12,042 nucleotides of DNA. Origin: Clostridiales bacterium (GTDB taxonomy: Bacteria; Bacillota; Clostridia; Oscillospirales; Oscillospiraceae). The stretch is taken from NCBI GenBank assembly GCA_004553545.1, contig SFLD01000051.1, forward strand, positions 1-12,042. The letters run 5' to 3'. The notes under the pieces are model-generated. The model was not told the origin of the DNA and made no database searches. It was given only the letters and a program-made list of their open reading frames with translations. Every line of letters starts with the position of its first letter. Positions within the stretch are counted from its first letter, which is position 1. Shown here piece by piece: positions 1 to 6,846 of this stretch. The position numbers were made by a program, and so were the translations under genes.

Positions 1-10
1 CCTTTCCTTC
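1..10 (-). promoter_or_regulatory. Probable ribosome binding site of a divergent gene left of the window
   Basis: Read on the minus strand the first ten bases are GAAGGAAAGG, a purine-rich Shine-Dalgarno-like stretch. It lies about 50 bases downstream of the strong leftward promoter at 64-92, so the start codon of a leftward gene is expected just beyond base 1. The gene itself is not visible and cannot be named. Confidence 0.4.
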
Positions 11-63
11 GTATTTTCGCGGGCGGGGCGGCGGAGGGCCGCTTTCCCAGTGTTTTCGGCAAC

Positions 64-92
64 ATTATATCGGTAAACGATTACCCTGTCAA
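64..92 (-). promoter_or_regulatory. Perfect-consensus leftward sigma-A promoter
   Basis: On the minus strand TTGACA (bases 92-87) is followed by exactly 17 bases and TATAAT (bases 69-64). Both boxes match the vegetative consensus at all twelve positions, which is rare for a chromosomal gene and usually means strong transcription held down by a repressor. It drives the unseen gene to the left; start of transcription is predicted near base 57. Confidence 0.85.
72..85. promoter_or_regulatory. Palindromic operator candidate inside the promoter spacer
   Basis: GGTAAACGATTACC is an inverted repeat (GGTAA, four central bases, TTACC), symmetric at 12 of 14 positions, with a central CG. LacI/GalR-family operators are typically of this length with a central CG, so such a repressor is the first guess. 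The site fills the spacer of the leftward promoter (70-86), where a bound repressor would block polymerase. It ends about 40 bases before the -35 box of the deacylase promoter, so it might also affect that gene. Confidence 0.55.
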
Positions 93-123
93 GCGCGGGG
101 AGGGTGGAAATTGCGGGTATCCG

Positions 124-152
124 TTGCAAAAAGCCCCGCCGGGTGCTAGGAT
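124..152 (+). promoter_or_regulatory. Promoter of the N-acyl-D-amino-acid deacylase gene
   Basis: TTGCAA (124-129), 17 bases, then TAGGAT (147-152), preceded by TG one base upstream (extended -10). Transcription should begin near 159, leaving a leader of about 48 bases before the ATG at 207. Confidence 0.65.
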
Positions 153-206
153 AGGGGCGAAAGGAAGAAATTTCGTGCCGCAGCAGGCGGCGGGAGGGAG
201 CAGGGC

Positions 207-1787
207 ATGCTGGATACCAAGATCGTGAACGCCCGGGTCATCGACGGCAGCGGACGGGCGGCGGTTCCCGCCGATGTGGGCATCCTCGGCGGGAAGATCG
301 CCGCCATCGGGGACCTGAAGGAGACGGCGGCGGGAGAGACCATCGACGCCCGGGGCCGGGCGCTGACGCCGGGCTTCCTGGACATCCACCGCCACGCGGA
401 CCTGGCCATCCTCTCCCCGGACTTCGGGGACTGGGAGCTCCGCCAGGGCCTCACCACCATCGTGAACGGGAACTGCGGCCTTTCCGCCGCGCCCCTGGCG
501 GGGCCGCACCGCCAGGAGGTCCGCCGCTATCTCGCCCCCATCACCGGGGACGCCGGGGAGCTGTGCTTCCCCACGGTGGGGGAGTACTTCCGGCAGTGCG
601 CCTCCCTGCCCCTCCACGCCGGGGAGCTCATCGGCATGGGGACCCTGCGGGCGAACGCCGCGGGCTTCCGCCCCGGCCCCCTCACGGCGGCGGAGACCGC
701 CGCCATCCAGTCCGCCCTGGACCGGGCCCTCTCGGACGGGGCGCTGGGGGTGTCCCTGGGCCTTGGCTACGCGCCGGAGAGCTATGAGACCACCGAGGAG
801 CTCATCTCCCTCCTTTCCCCCCTCCGCCGGAGCGGGGTGGTGATCTCCGTCCACATGCGCCAGGAGGGGGACGGCGTGGAGACGGCCCTTTCTGAGATGC
901 TGGCGGTGGCCCGGGCCCTGGAGACCCCGGTGGAGATCAGCCACCTGAAGGCCATCGGCCGCCGGAACTGGCGGCGGGCGGTGCCGAATATGCTGCGGGC
1001 CATGGAAAAGGCCCGGGCGGAGGGGCTGGACGTCTCCTGCGATGTCTATCCCTACAGCGCCGGGTCCACCCAGCTCATCCACGTGCTGCCGCCGGAGAGC
1101 CACGCCGGGGGGCTGGAGGCCCTGACGGCGCGGCTGCGGGCCCCCGAAGCGCGGGCGGCCATCCGGCGGCGGATGGAGACGGGGGCGGACTTTGAGAACA
1201 TCACCCTCCTTGTGGGCTTTGAGAACGTCCGGCCCACGGGGCTCAGAACGCCGGAGTACGCCCCCTATGAGGGGGTGCCCCTCTCCGAGATCGCCCGGGA
1301 CCGGGGGCAGGACCCCTTTGACGCCCTCTTTGACCTGCTCTCCGCCGAGGGCGGCACACTGGGGATGATCGACACCATCGCCTCGGAGGAGGACATCGCG
1401 GAGATCCTGCGCGCCCCCTTCTCCTCCGTCATCTCGGACGCCACCTATCCCGGCACGGGCCTCCTCCATCCCCGGGTCACGGGGATGACGGCGGAGCTTC
1501 TGCGCCACTTCGTCCGGGAGCGGCAGGATCTCACGCTGGAGGAGGCAGTGAACCGCCTGACCCTCCGCCCGGCGGAGCGCTATGGCCTTGCCGCCAAGGG
1601 GCGGATCGCCCTGGGGGCGGACGCCGATCTCTGCCTCTTCGACCCGGAGGGCTTCCGGCCCGTGGGGACCTACGCCGATCCCAGCCGCGCCGCCGCGGGG
1701 ATGGACTGGGTCTTCGTGGGCGGCTGCCCCGTCCTGCGGGAGGGGCGGCGGACCGGGGAGCGGCCCGGCGGCGTCCTTCGCCGCTGA
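207..1787 (+). CDS. N-acyl-D-amino-acid deacylase (D-aminoacylase family amidohydrolase)
   Basis: A 526-residue metal-dependent amidohydrolase. The family removes the acyl group from N-acyl-D-amino acids, giving a free D-amino acid and a carboxylate, in the cytoplasm. All residues the family uses around its metal centre are recognisable: His61-Arg-His63 after PGFLDI, Cys90 in NGNCG, His216 in SVHM, His246 in SHLK and Asp411 in ISDA. The second half has the family-typical HPR segment and the C-terminal amidohydrolase signature ending in ADLCLFDP. Length fits the family (about 480-530). The ATG at 207 is chosen because GGGAGGGAG lies upstream and the conserved LDTKIVNARVIDGSG opening follows at once. 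It is a single-gene unit between its promoter (124-152) and a terminator (1796-1821). The acyl group and amino acid used cannot be read from sequence; a dihydroorotase-like or D-glutamate-specific activity remains possible. No signal peptide is seen. Confidence 0.9.
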   Translation: MLDTKIVNARVIDGSGRAAVPADVGILGGKIAAIGDLKETAAGETIDARGRALTPGFLDIHRHADLAILSPDFGDWELRQGLTTIVNGNCGLSAAPLAGPHRQEVRRYLAPITGDAGELCFPTVGEYFRQCASLPLHAGELIGMGTLRANAAGFRPGPLTAAETAAIQSALDRALSDGALGVSLGLGYAPESYETTEELISLLSPLRRSGVVISVHMRQEGDGVETALSEMLAVARALETPVEISHLKAIGRRNWRRAVPNMLRAMEKARAEGLDVSCDVYPYSAGSTQLIHVLPPESHAGGLEALTARLRAPEARAAIRRRMETGADFENITLLVGFENVRPTGLRTPEYAPYEGVPLSEIARDRGQDPFDALFDLLSAEGGTLGMIDTIASEEDIAEILRAPFSSVISDATYPGTGLLHPRVTGMTAELLRHFVRERQDLTLEEAVNRLTLRPAERYGLAAKGRIALGADADLCLFDPEGFRPVGTYADPSRAAAGMDWVFVGGCPVLREGRRTGERPGGVLRR

Positions 1788-1795
1788 GAGCTGGG

Positions 1796-1821
1796 AAAGC
1801 CGCCCAAATGGGCGGCTTTTT
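1796..1821 (+). terminator. Intrinsic terminator after the deacylase gene
   Basis: AAAGCCGCCC, loop AAAT, GGGCGGCTTT forms a perfect ten-pair stem (GC core 1799-1805 with 1810-1816) running into five T. It starts eight bases after the stop codon. Confidence 0.9.
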
Positions 1822-1844
1822 CTGAAAAATTTACCGTTTTGCCG

Positions 1845-1873
1845 TATACATCCCCCTGGGGGAATGCTATACT
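1845..1873 (+). promoter_or_regulatory. Promoter of the P-type ATPase gene
   Basis: TATACT (1868-1873) is preceded by TG and one base (extended -10). TATACA (1845-1850), four of six to the -35 consensus, sits exactly 17 bases upstream. The leader would run from about 1880 to the TTG start at 1935. Confidence 0.6.
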
Positions 1874-1891
1874 ACTCTATTATGCATCACG

Positions 1892-1916
1892 CCGTCCCGG
1901 CCTTCGCCGGGGACGG
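1892..1916 (+). promoter_or_regulatory. Leader hairpin in front of the ATPase gene
   Basis: CCGTCCCGGC pairs with GCCGGGGACGG around the loop CTTC, with one bulged G, giving about ten mostly GC pairs. No T-run follows, so it is not a terminator. It lies between the transcription start and the GGGAAAGAGAG ribosome site and touches the start of that site, so an effect on translation or mRNA stability is plausible. Confidence 0.5.
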
Positions 1917-1934
1917 GAAAGAGAGAGATCGCCC

Positions 1935-4397
1935 TTGAAGAAACTCGCCAAACGGAAGCCGGAGCCCCAGGCGGAGGCCCCTCAGCGCATCCCCTGGCCG
2001 GACTATGCCCCCGGGGCGGAGAGCGGACTGACCGCGGCCCAGGCGGCGGAGCTGCTCTCCGGCGGCTGGGGCAACGAGGCCGTGGCCTCCCCCACGAAGT
2101 CGGACAAGCAGATCGTCCGGGAGAACGTTTTCACTTACTTTAACCTGATCTTCATCATTCTCGCCATCTGCCTTCTGGTGGTGGGGGACTGGAAGGACAT
2201 GAGCTTCCTCCTCATCGTGGCGGCCAACACCGGCATCGGCATCGTCCAGCAGATCAAGTCCAAGCGGACCATCGAGAAGCTGACCCTGCTCTCCGAGGCC
2301 AAGGTCCCCACCGTCCGGGACGGGAAGCTCACGGAGGTCCACAGCCGCGAGCTGGTGCGGAGCGACGTCATCGAGCTCTCCTCCGGCAGCCAGATCCCGG
2401 CGGACGCCGAGGTCCTCAGCGGCCAGGTCCAGGTGAATGAGGGCCTCATCACCGGCGAGGCCGACGCCGTCCCCAAGGCGGCGGGGGACACGCTGCTCTC
2501 CGGCAGCTTCGTGATCTCCGGCCGCTGCCGGGCGCGGCTCACGAAGGTGGGGGCGGAGTCCTACGCCGCGAAGCTGACCCTGGCCGCAAAGCGGGAAGGC
2601 GGGGCCGCCCAGTCTGAGATGATGCGCTCTTTGAACGCTTTGATCCGCTTCATCGGCATCGCCCTCATCCCCATCGGCGCGGCCCTCTTCTATAACCAGT
2701 ATGTCATCCAGGACCTGGGGCTGCGGCAGTCCATGGTCTCCATGGTGGCGGCCCTCATCGGCATGATCCCGGAGGGCCTGTTCCTCCTGACAAGCGTTGC
2801 CCTGGCCCTCTCCGTGGTGCGTCTCGCCCAGAATAAGACCCTGATCCACGAGATGAACGCCGTGGAGACCCTTGCGCGGGTGGATGTCCTGTGCGTGGAT
2901 AAGACCGGCACCGTGACCCTCCCGGAGATGGAGCTGCGGGAGGTGCTGCCTCTCGATGAGGCCGCCTGCCCCAAGGCGGAGATCGAGGATACCCTGGGGG
3001 CCTTCTACCGCAGCCTGGAGGCCGACAACGACACGGCCCGGGCCATCCAGAAGCGCTACCCCAGCGGGCCCTACCGCTCGGTGAAGCGGACGGTCCCCTT
3101 TACCTCTGCCACCAAGTGGAGCGCCGTGGACTTCGGGGAGGACGGCTGCTTCGCCATCGGCGCGCCGGAGTACCTCTTAGGGGACGACGGGAAGCCCCTG
3201 GAGGAGAAGCTCCACTACTTCGCCGCCCAGGGCTGCCGGGTGCTGCTGCTGGCCCAGTGCGACGGGGCGGAGGAGGGAAAGCTCCACGGCGTCGTCATCC
3301 CCCTGGCCCTCCTGGTGCTGGAAAACCCCGTCCGCCCCAGCGCCCCCAAGACCTTTGACTACTTCCGTGCCCAGGGTGTTGCCGTGAAGGTCATCTCCGG
3401 CGACAACCCCGTCACCGTCTCCGCCGTGGCCCAGCAGGCGGGCATCGAGGGGGCGGAGAACTGGGTGGATGCCCGGGAGCTGAAGACCGACCAGGACATC
3501 GCCCGGGCCATCCGGCGCTACACCGTCTTCGGCCGGGTGGTGCCGAACCAAAAGCGCAAGATCGTCCGGGCCCTGCAGAGCGCGGGCCACACCGTGGCCA
3601 TGACCGGCGACGGCGTCAACGACGTTCTGGCCCTGAAGGACGCCGACTGCGGCATCGCCATGGCCTCCGGCGCGGAGAGCGCCTGCCAGGTGGCCCAGCT
3701 GGTGCTGCTGAACAGCGACTTCGCCGCCCTGCCCAAGGTGGTGGCGGAGGGCCGCCGGGTCATCAACAACATCCAGCGGGCCTCGGCCCTCTACCTCGTG
3801 AAGAACATCCTCTCCTTCTTCCTGGCCATCATCACGCTCTTTGCGGACTTCCCCTACCCCTTCGTCCCCATCCAGCTGACGCTGCTCTCCGCCCTGACCA
3901 TCGGCGTGCCGTCCTTCTTCCTGGCCCTGGAGCCCAACCACGACCTGGTGCAGGGCAAGTTCCTGCACAACGTCTTCCGCCGCTCCTTCCCCGGGGGACT
4001 CACCGCCATCATCGTGATCCTCTTTGCGGAGCTCTTCGTCTACGCCCTGGACCTGCCGGTGGCGGAGCTCTCCACCATCTGCGTGGTGGTGATGGCCGTC
4101 AACGGCCTCACCGTCCTCTGCTACGCCGCCCGGCCTGTGAACTTGCCCCGGGTCATCATGATCGCCCTCATGGCCGTGGGGCTCCTCATCGCCATGATCG
4201 CCTGGGGGCCGGTCTTCTCCCTCACAGGGCTGGACCTCATCGGCTGGCTGGTGCTCATCGTGCTGACGGCCCTGGTGATCCCGGTGCAGATGGGGCTGGA
4301 GAAGCTCTTTGACCGGGTCAGCGCCCTCCTCGCCGCGCGGGGGGAGCGCCGGGCCAAGCGGGCGGCCCGCCGCCGGACCTTCCGGGAGGAAGAATGA
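1935..4397 (+). CDS. P-type cation-transporting ATPase, CtpE/Exp7-like (P2 type)
   Basis: An 820-residue membrane pump that uses ATP, through a phospho-aspartate intermediate, to move cations across the cytoplasmic membrane. Two membrane helices fall at about 50-90. The actuator motif is TGEA (173-176), keeping the catalytic Glu but with Ala where most P-type pumps have Ser. Helix 4 carries PEGL (279-282). The phosphorylation motif DKTGTVT starts at Asp322, a nucleotide-binding domain follows, and the hinge motif is TGDGVND (557-563). Six further helices follow at about 620-800, then a basic tail. PEGL and the ten-helix plan are P2 features; the order and wording resemble mycobacterial CtpE and pneumococcal Exp7, for which calcium transport has been reported, but the ion here is inferred. 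The TTG at 1935 is chosen as start because the frame extended upstream to 1839 would run through the promoter; a first ATG comes only inside helix 2. Single-gene unit. Confidence 0.88.
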   Translation: MKKLAKRKPEPQAEAPQRIPWPDYAPGAESGLTAAQAAELLSGGWGNEAVASPTKSDKQIVRENVFTYFNLIFIILAICLLVVGDWKDMSFLLIVAANTGIGIVQQIKSKRTIEKLTLLSEAKVPTVRDGKLTEVHSRELVRSDVIELSSGSQIPADAEVLSGQVQVNEGLITGEADAVPKAAGDTLLSGSFVISGRCRARLTKVGAESYAAKLTLAAKREGGAAQSEMMRSLNALIRFIGIALIPIGAALFYNQYVIQDLGLRQSMVSMVAALIGMIPEGLFLLTSVALALSVVRLAQNKTLIHEMNAVETLARVDVLCVDKTGTVTLPEMELREVLPLDEAACPKAEIEDTLGAFYRSLEADNDTARAIQKRYPSGPYRSVKRTVPFTSATKWSAVDFGEDGCFAIGAPEYLLGDDGKPLEEKLHYFAAQGCRVLLLAQCDGAEEGKLHGVVIPLALLVLENPVRPSAPKTFDYFRAQGVAVKVISGDNPVTVSAVAQQAGIEGAENWVDARELKTDQDIARAIRRYTVFGRVVPNQKRKIVRALQSAGHTVAMTGDGVNDVLALKDADCGIAMASGAESACQVAQLVLLNSDFAALPKVVAEGRRVINNIQRASALYLVKNILSFFLAIITLFADFPYPFVPIQLTLLSALTIGVPSFFLALEPNHDLVQGKFLHNVFRRSFPGGLTAIIVILFAELFVYALDLPVAELSTICVVVMAVNGLTVLCYAARPVNLPRVIMIALMAVGLLIAMIAWGPVFSLTGLDLIGWLVLIVLTALVIPVQMGLEKLFDRVSALLAARGERRAKRAARRRTFREEE

Positions 4398-4404
4398 ATC
4401 ATCG

Positions 4405-4434
4405 CCCCTCCGGCTCTTCGCCGGAGGGGTTTTT
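4405..4434 (+). terminator. Intrinsic terminator after the ATPase gene
   Basis: CCCCTCCGGC, loop TCTTC, GCCGGAGGGG is a perfect ten-pair stem followed by TTTTT. It begins eight bases past the stop codon. Confidence 0.95.
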
Positions 4435-4458
4435 CTCACGGGAATTTGCCGCCCCGGG

Positions 4459-4486
4459 GGAACATTCCCGTCGCCGGAGGCGTATT
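4459..4486 (+). promoter_or_regulatory. ECF-type promoter, probably autoregulatory, for the sigma/M23 operon
   Basis: GGAAC (4459-4463), 17 bases, then CGTATT (4481-4486). A GGAAC -35 box and a CGT-starting -10 box at this spacing is the usual pattern read by ECF sigma factors. No good vegetative promoter is seen in the gap, so the sigma factor encoded just downstream may transcribe its own gene. Confidence 0.5.
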
Positions 4487-4492
4487 CCGGGT

Positions 4493-4506
4493 GAAAACAT
4501 GTTTTC
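4493..4506. promoter_or_regulatory. 14-base perfect palindrome at the predicted start of transcription
   Basis: GAAAACATGTTTTC is fully symmetric and AT-rich in a GC-rich region. It begins at about +1 of the predicted ECF promoter and ends 14 bases before the AAGGAGGG ribosome site. With no loop it cannot fold as RNA within one molecule, so a DNA-binding dimer is the likelier reader. Confidence 0.45.
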
Positions 4507-4533
4507 CAAGACCGAAAAGAAAGGAGGGAGCGC

Positions 4534-5010
4534 GTGGAGGACTACCTGCGCCGCAGCATGGAGCGCTATGGCGAGAGCGTCTACCGCCTGGCCCTCTGCC
4601 GGCTGCGGAGCGTGCCGGACGCCGAGGATGTCTGCCAGGACGTCTTCCTCCGGCTGCTGCGAAAGGGCGATCCCGCCTGGGACGAGGAGCGGACCAAGGC
4701 GTTTCTCCTTCGCTGCGCTGTGAACCGCTGCGCGGACCTGGGCCGCCAGCGCCAGCGCCGCCGGGAGAGCCCCTGGGAGGAGCTGCCGGACCGCCCGGCG
4801 GAGGAGCGGGACGAGGCCCGGGCCCTGTGGGAGGCCGTAGGCCAGCTGCCCCCGCCCCAGCGGACCGTCATCCACCTCCACTATGGGGAGGGCTACGCCA
4901 CCGGCGAGATCGCGGCCATCCTGCGCATTCCGGCGGCCACCGTCCGCACCCGGCTCTACCGGGGCCGGGAGAAGCTGAGAGAACTGTTAGGAGGAGACTA
5001 TGAACTATAA
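4534..5010 (+). CDS. ECF-type RNA polymerase sigma factor (sigma-70 family)
   Basis: A 158-residue two-domain sigma factor that directs RNA polymerase to a small regulon. Sigma region 2 spans about 8-72, with the core-binding stretch DAEDVCQDVFLRLL and the DNA-melting stretch FLLRCAVNRCADL. An Arg-rich, acidic linker follows, then region 4 at about 103-152, with LPPPQRTVIHLHY and a helix-turn-helix ending RTRLYRGREKLREL. No sigma regions 1 or 3 are present, as expected of the ECF class. The start is GTG at 4534, set by AAGGAGGG at 4521-4528. The last 11 bases overlap the next gene, whose ATG (5000) has GGAGGA inside this coding region, so the two are very likely translationally coupled. Such an overlapping partner is usually the anti-sigma factor. 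The stress or signal sensed is unknown. Confidence 0.93.
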   Translation: MEDYLRRSMERYGESVYRLALCRLRSVPDAEDVCQDVFLRLLRKGDPAWDEERTKAFLLRCAVNRCADLGRQRQRRRESPWEELPDRPAEERDEARALWEAVGQLPPPQRTVIHLHYGEGYATGEIAAILRIPAATVRTRLYRGREKLRELLGGDYEL

Positions 5011-6142
5011 GAGATTCTGGGACGGCGTCCCCCTGCCTCAGGGCCTGGAGGACCGGGTCCTGCGGGCGGCGGAGGAGCGCCCCGTCCCCTTCCCCTGGAA
5101 GAGGACCTTCCGGGCGGCGGCCTGCGCCCTCTGCGCCCTGGCGCTGGTGGTGGGCACCGTCCGCATTACCCGCTCGCCGGAGGGCGGCGTGGCCCTGCGC
5201 TATGATTTCGCCCTCCGGGCCTGCGCCGCCGACGAGACGGTGAACGGCCGCCTGGCCTTCCTGCCCGGGGAGGGGCGGACCGAGGACGGCACCACCTACA
5301 CCGGCTGCCTCTTCCGGCTGGAAGGGGAGAGCATCCAGACCGTCACCCTGCGGGTGGAGGCCGGGGGCCTCTACCGGGACGGGTCCTTCACCGACCTGGG
5401 CCGGAGCCTCACGGAGGACTACGATCCCGAGGCCCGCTACGGCTTCTGCCTGCCGGAGGGGGAGGAGCTCTCCGCCTTTGACGGCACGGCCCTCACCGTC
5501 GCCGTGACCTTTTCCGACGGGACGGAGCGGAGCCAGAGCTATCCCCTGCGGCAGGAGCAGCTGCTGGCTTGCGCGGCGGCGGAGGGGGAGACCTACCGCC
5601 CCGCCCTGACCGGGGAGGAGGGGGAGCCCGCCCTCTGCGCGCTGTCCCCCGAGAGCCGCTTCCTCCTCTGGCCGGTGGAGGGGGCCAACGCCGTCCGCCT
5701 GAGCCAGGACTTTGAGGACCCCGATCAGGACGGCGTCTGGACGGAGGTGGGCTTTGACGCCCGCATCGAGACGGGGGAGGACGGCGAGTCCGCGGTGGTG
5801 GTCACCTACCACGCCGCCATTGACATCCCCGGCGAGAGCGGGACTCCCATCCTGGCCGCCGAGAGCGGCACCGTCCGGGAGACGGGCTTTGACGCCGAGA
5901 GGGGGAACTACCTGATCCTGGACCACGGGGATGGCCTCACCACCCTCTACGCCCAGTGCCGGGAGATCCTGGTGACGGAGGGCCAGTCCGTGGCCGCCGG
6001 GGATCCCGTGGCGGAGATGGGCAGCACCGGCAGGTCCACGGGACCCCACCTGCACTTTGCCGTCCTTCAGGACGGCGTGGAGCAGCCGCCCCTGTCGTAC
6101 TTCGACGCCGGGACCATCGCCCGGCTCTATCCCGAGGGATAA
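5000..6142 (+). CDS. Membrane-anchored M23 (LytM-type) peptidase, putative anti-sigma partner
   Basis: A 380-residue single-pass membrane protein. Residues 1-36 form a short cytoplasmic tail containing LPQGLEDRVLRAAEE, a hydrophobic helix spans about 37-53, and the rest should lie outside the cell. Residues about 60-235 resemble no family I recognise. A DxDxDG loop (Asp240, Asp242, Asp244) may bind calcium. The C-terminal M23 domain (about 262-370) keeps the expected zinc and catalytic residues: His271 and Asp275 in HAAID, and His350 and His352 in HLHF, with the GNYLILDHGDGLTTLYAQ core. M23 enzymes cut peptide cross-bridges of peptidoglycan. The gene starts inside the sigma gene, and cytoplasmic tail, helix and outer sensor is the layout of ECF anti-sigma factors; that role is inferred from position and topology because the tail is short and shows no zinc-binding anti-sigma motif. 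A plain cell-wall hydrolase made with the sigma factor is the alternative. Confidence 0.85.
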   Translation: MNYKRFWDGVPLPQGLEDRVLRAAEERPVPFPWKRTFRAAACALCALALVVGTVRITRSPEGGVALRYDFALRACAADETVNGRLAFLPGEGRTEDGTTYTGCLFRLEGESIQTVTLRVEAGGLYRDGSFTDLGRSLTEDYDPEARYGFCLPEGEELSAFDGTALTVAVTFSDGTERSQSYPLRQEQLLACAAAEGETYRPALTGEEGEPALCALSPESRFLLWPVEGANAVRLSQDFEDPDQDGVWTEVGFDARIETGEDGESAVVVTYHAAIDIPGESGTPILAAESGTVRETGFDAERGNYLILDHGDGLTTLYAQCREILVTEGQSVAAGDPVAEMGSTGRSTGPHLHFAVLQDGVEQPPLSYFDAGTIARLYPEG

Positions 6143-6145
6143 GCC

Positions 6146-6183
6146 AACGCCCCCGCCGGCCACAGGCCGGCGGGGGCGTTTTT
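6146..6183 (+). terminator. Intrinsic terminator of the sigma/M23 operon
   Basis: AACGCCCCCGCCGGCC and GGCCGGCGGGGGCGTT form a perfect 16-pair stem around the loop ACA, ending in five T (6179-6183). It starts four bases after the stop codon. Read from the other side the stem is followed by GGC rather than T, so it is mainly a rightward terminator, though it also lies just beyond the end of the leftward gene at 6199. Confidence 0.95.
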
Positions 6184-6198
6184 CTTTTGGGGGACCGT

Positions 6199-6675
6199 TC
6201 AGTTGTTCCAGCTCTCAAAGGGGAATTGGCTGAGGTGCTTCTCCGCCGTCAGCTCGCCGTCCGTCCGCAGGATCAGCGAGGCGACGACTGCGGCGTTGGG
6301 CGCCGCCCCCTCCGGCGGATCGATGGACGCAGGGGCGGAGGCGTAGCGGGCGGCATAGGCCCGGGCAAAGCCCGCCTGAAAGGCGGGGTCCGCCAGCAGG
6401 TCCAGGGTCCGCGCCCGGATCTGCGCCGTCTCCTCCGGGGAGAAGTCCTTTCCCTGGATGGTGATCTCCGCCCACTGGGGGTAGCCATAGCGCACGCTGA
6501 CCCGGTCCGCGCCCAGGGCCTTGATCTCCTGGGCGAAGGCTTTGGCCTCCTCCGTGCGGAGGGGCAGGGGCTCCACGCCCCGGTAGCGGCCCCAGAGGAG
6601 GGCGGCCAGCAGCGCCAGGGCCAGGACCACGGTGAGGATCGCCAGGGGGCGTTTGGGATCGACAGGACGTTTCAT
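6199..6675 (-). CDS. Small membrane-anchored protein of unknown function
   Basis: A 158-residue protein I do not recognise. A basic start (MKRPVDPKRP) is followed by one hydrophobic helix at about 11-28 and then a soluble part of some 125 residues, probably outside the membrane: an uncleaved anchor or a signal peptide without a clear cleavage site or lipobox. The soluble part has an alternating pattern RVSVRYGYPQWAEITIQG (about 55-72) that could be paired strands, then an Ala-rich helical stretch. The start at 6675 is chosen over one 17 codons upstream because AAAGGAG lies six bases before it and the upstream extension would overlap the ribosome site. It has its own promoter (6717-6745) and is divergent from nadE. 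Nothing in the neighbourhood fixes its role. Confidence 0.72.
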   Translation of the reverse strand: MKRPVDPKRPLAILTVVLALALLAALLWGRYRGVEPLPLRTEEAKAFAQEIKALGADRVSVRYGYPQWAEITIQGKDFSPEETAQIRARTLDLLADPAFQAGFARAYAARYASAPASIDPPEGAAPNAAVVASLILRTDGELTAEKHLSQFPFESWNN

Positions 6676-6716
6676 GGGCGTCTCCTTTCTTCCGGCGGCG
6701 GGTACTTTCCGTCTCC

Positions 6717-6745
6717 AGGATACCATATTCTTCCGCCTGGGGCAA
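6717..6745 (-). promoter_or_regulatory. Promoter of the small membrane protein gene
   Basis: On the minus strand TTGCCC (6745-6740), 17 bases, then TATCCT (6722-6717), with TG one base before the -10 box. The leader is about 35 bases, to the ATG at 6675. Confidence 0.6.
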
Positions 6746-6761
6746 GTTCCTCTTTTGGGGA

Positions 6762-6790
6762 TTGCAATTTCCCGCCGCTGCCGCTAAAAT
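6762..6790 (+). promoter_or_regulatory. Promoter of nadE
   Basis: TTGCAA (6762-6767), 17 bases, then TAAAAT (6785-6790). The leader of about 50 bases contains a small hairpin (CGCCG at 6806-6810 with CGGCG at 6817-6821) ahead of the ribosome site AAAAGGAG. It is back to back with the leftward promoter at 6717-6745; their -35 boxes are 16 bases apart. Confidence 0.7.
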
Positions 6791-6846
6791 ATTCCCATCA
6801 AAAAACGCCGTGAGAGCGGCGGACCAAGGAAAAGGAGCGTGGAACC

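Noticed and set aside
81..1508. A 475-codon open frame on the minus strand across the deacylase gene
   Set aside because: It lies antisense to a well-supported enzyme gene, has low-complexity Arg/Gly/Pro composition, and its end would overlap the divergent promoter region.
1839..1934. A 32-residue upstream extension of the ATPase
   Set aside because: It would start before the predicted promoter's -10 box and run through the leader hairpin, and it has no ribosome site; the TTG at 1935 is the simpler start.
3177..4439. A 420-codon open frame on the minus strand across the ATPase gene
   Set aside because: It begins inside the terminator region of the ATPase and reads as His/Gly/Asp-rich low-complexity protein; a shadow of the ATPase codons.
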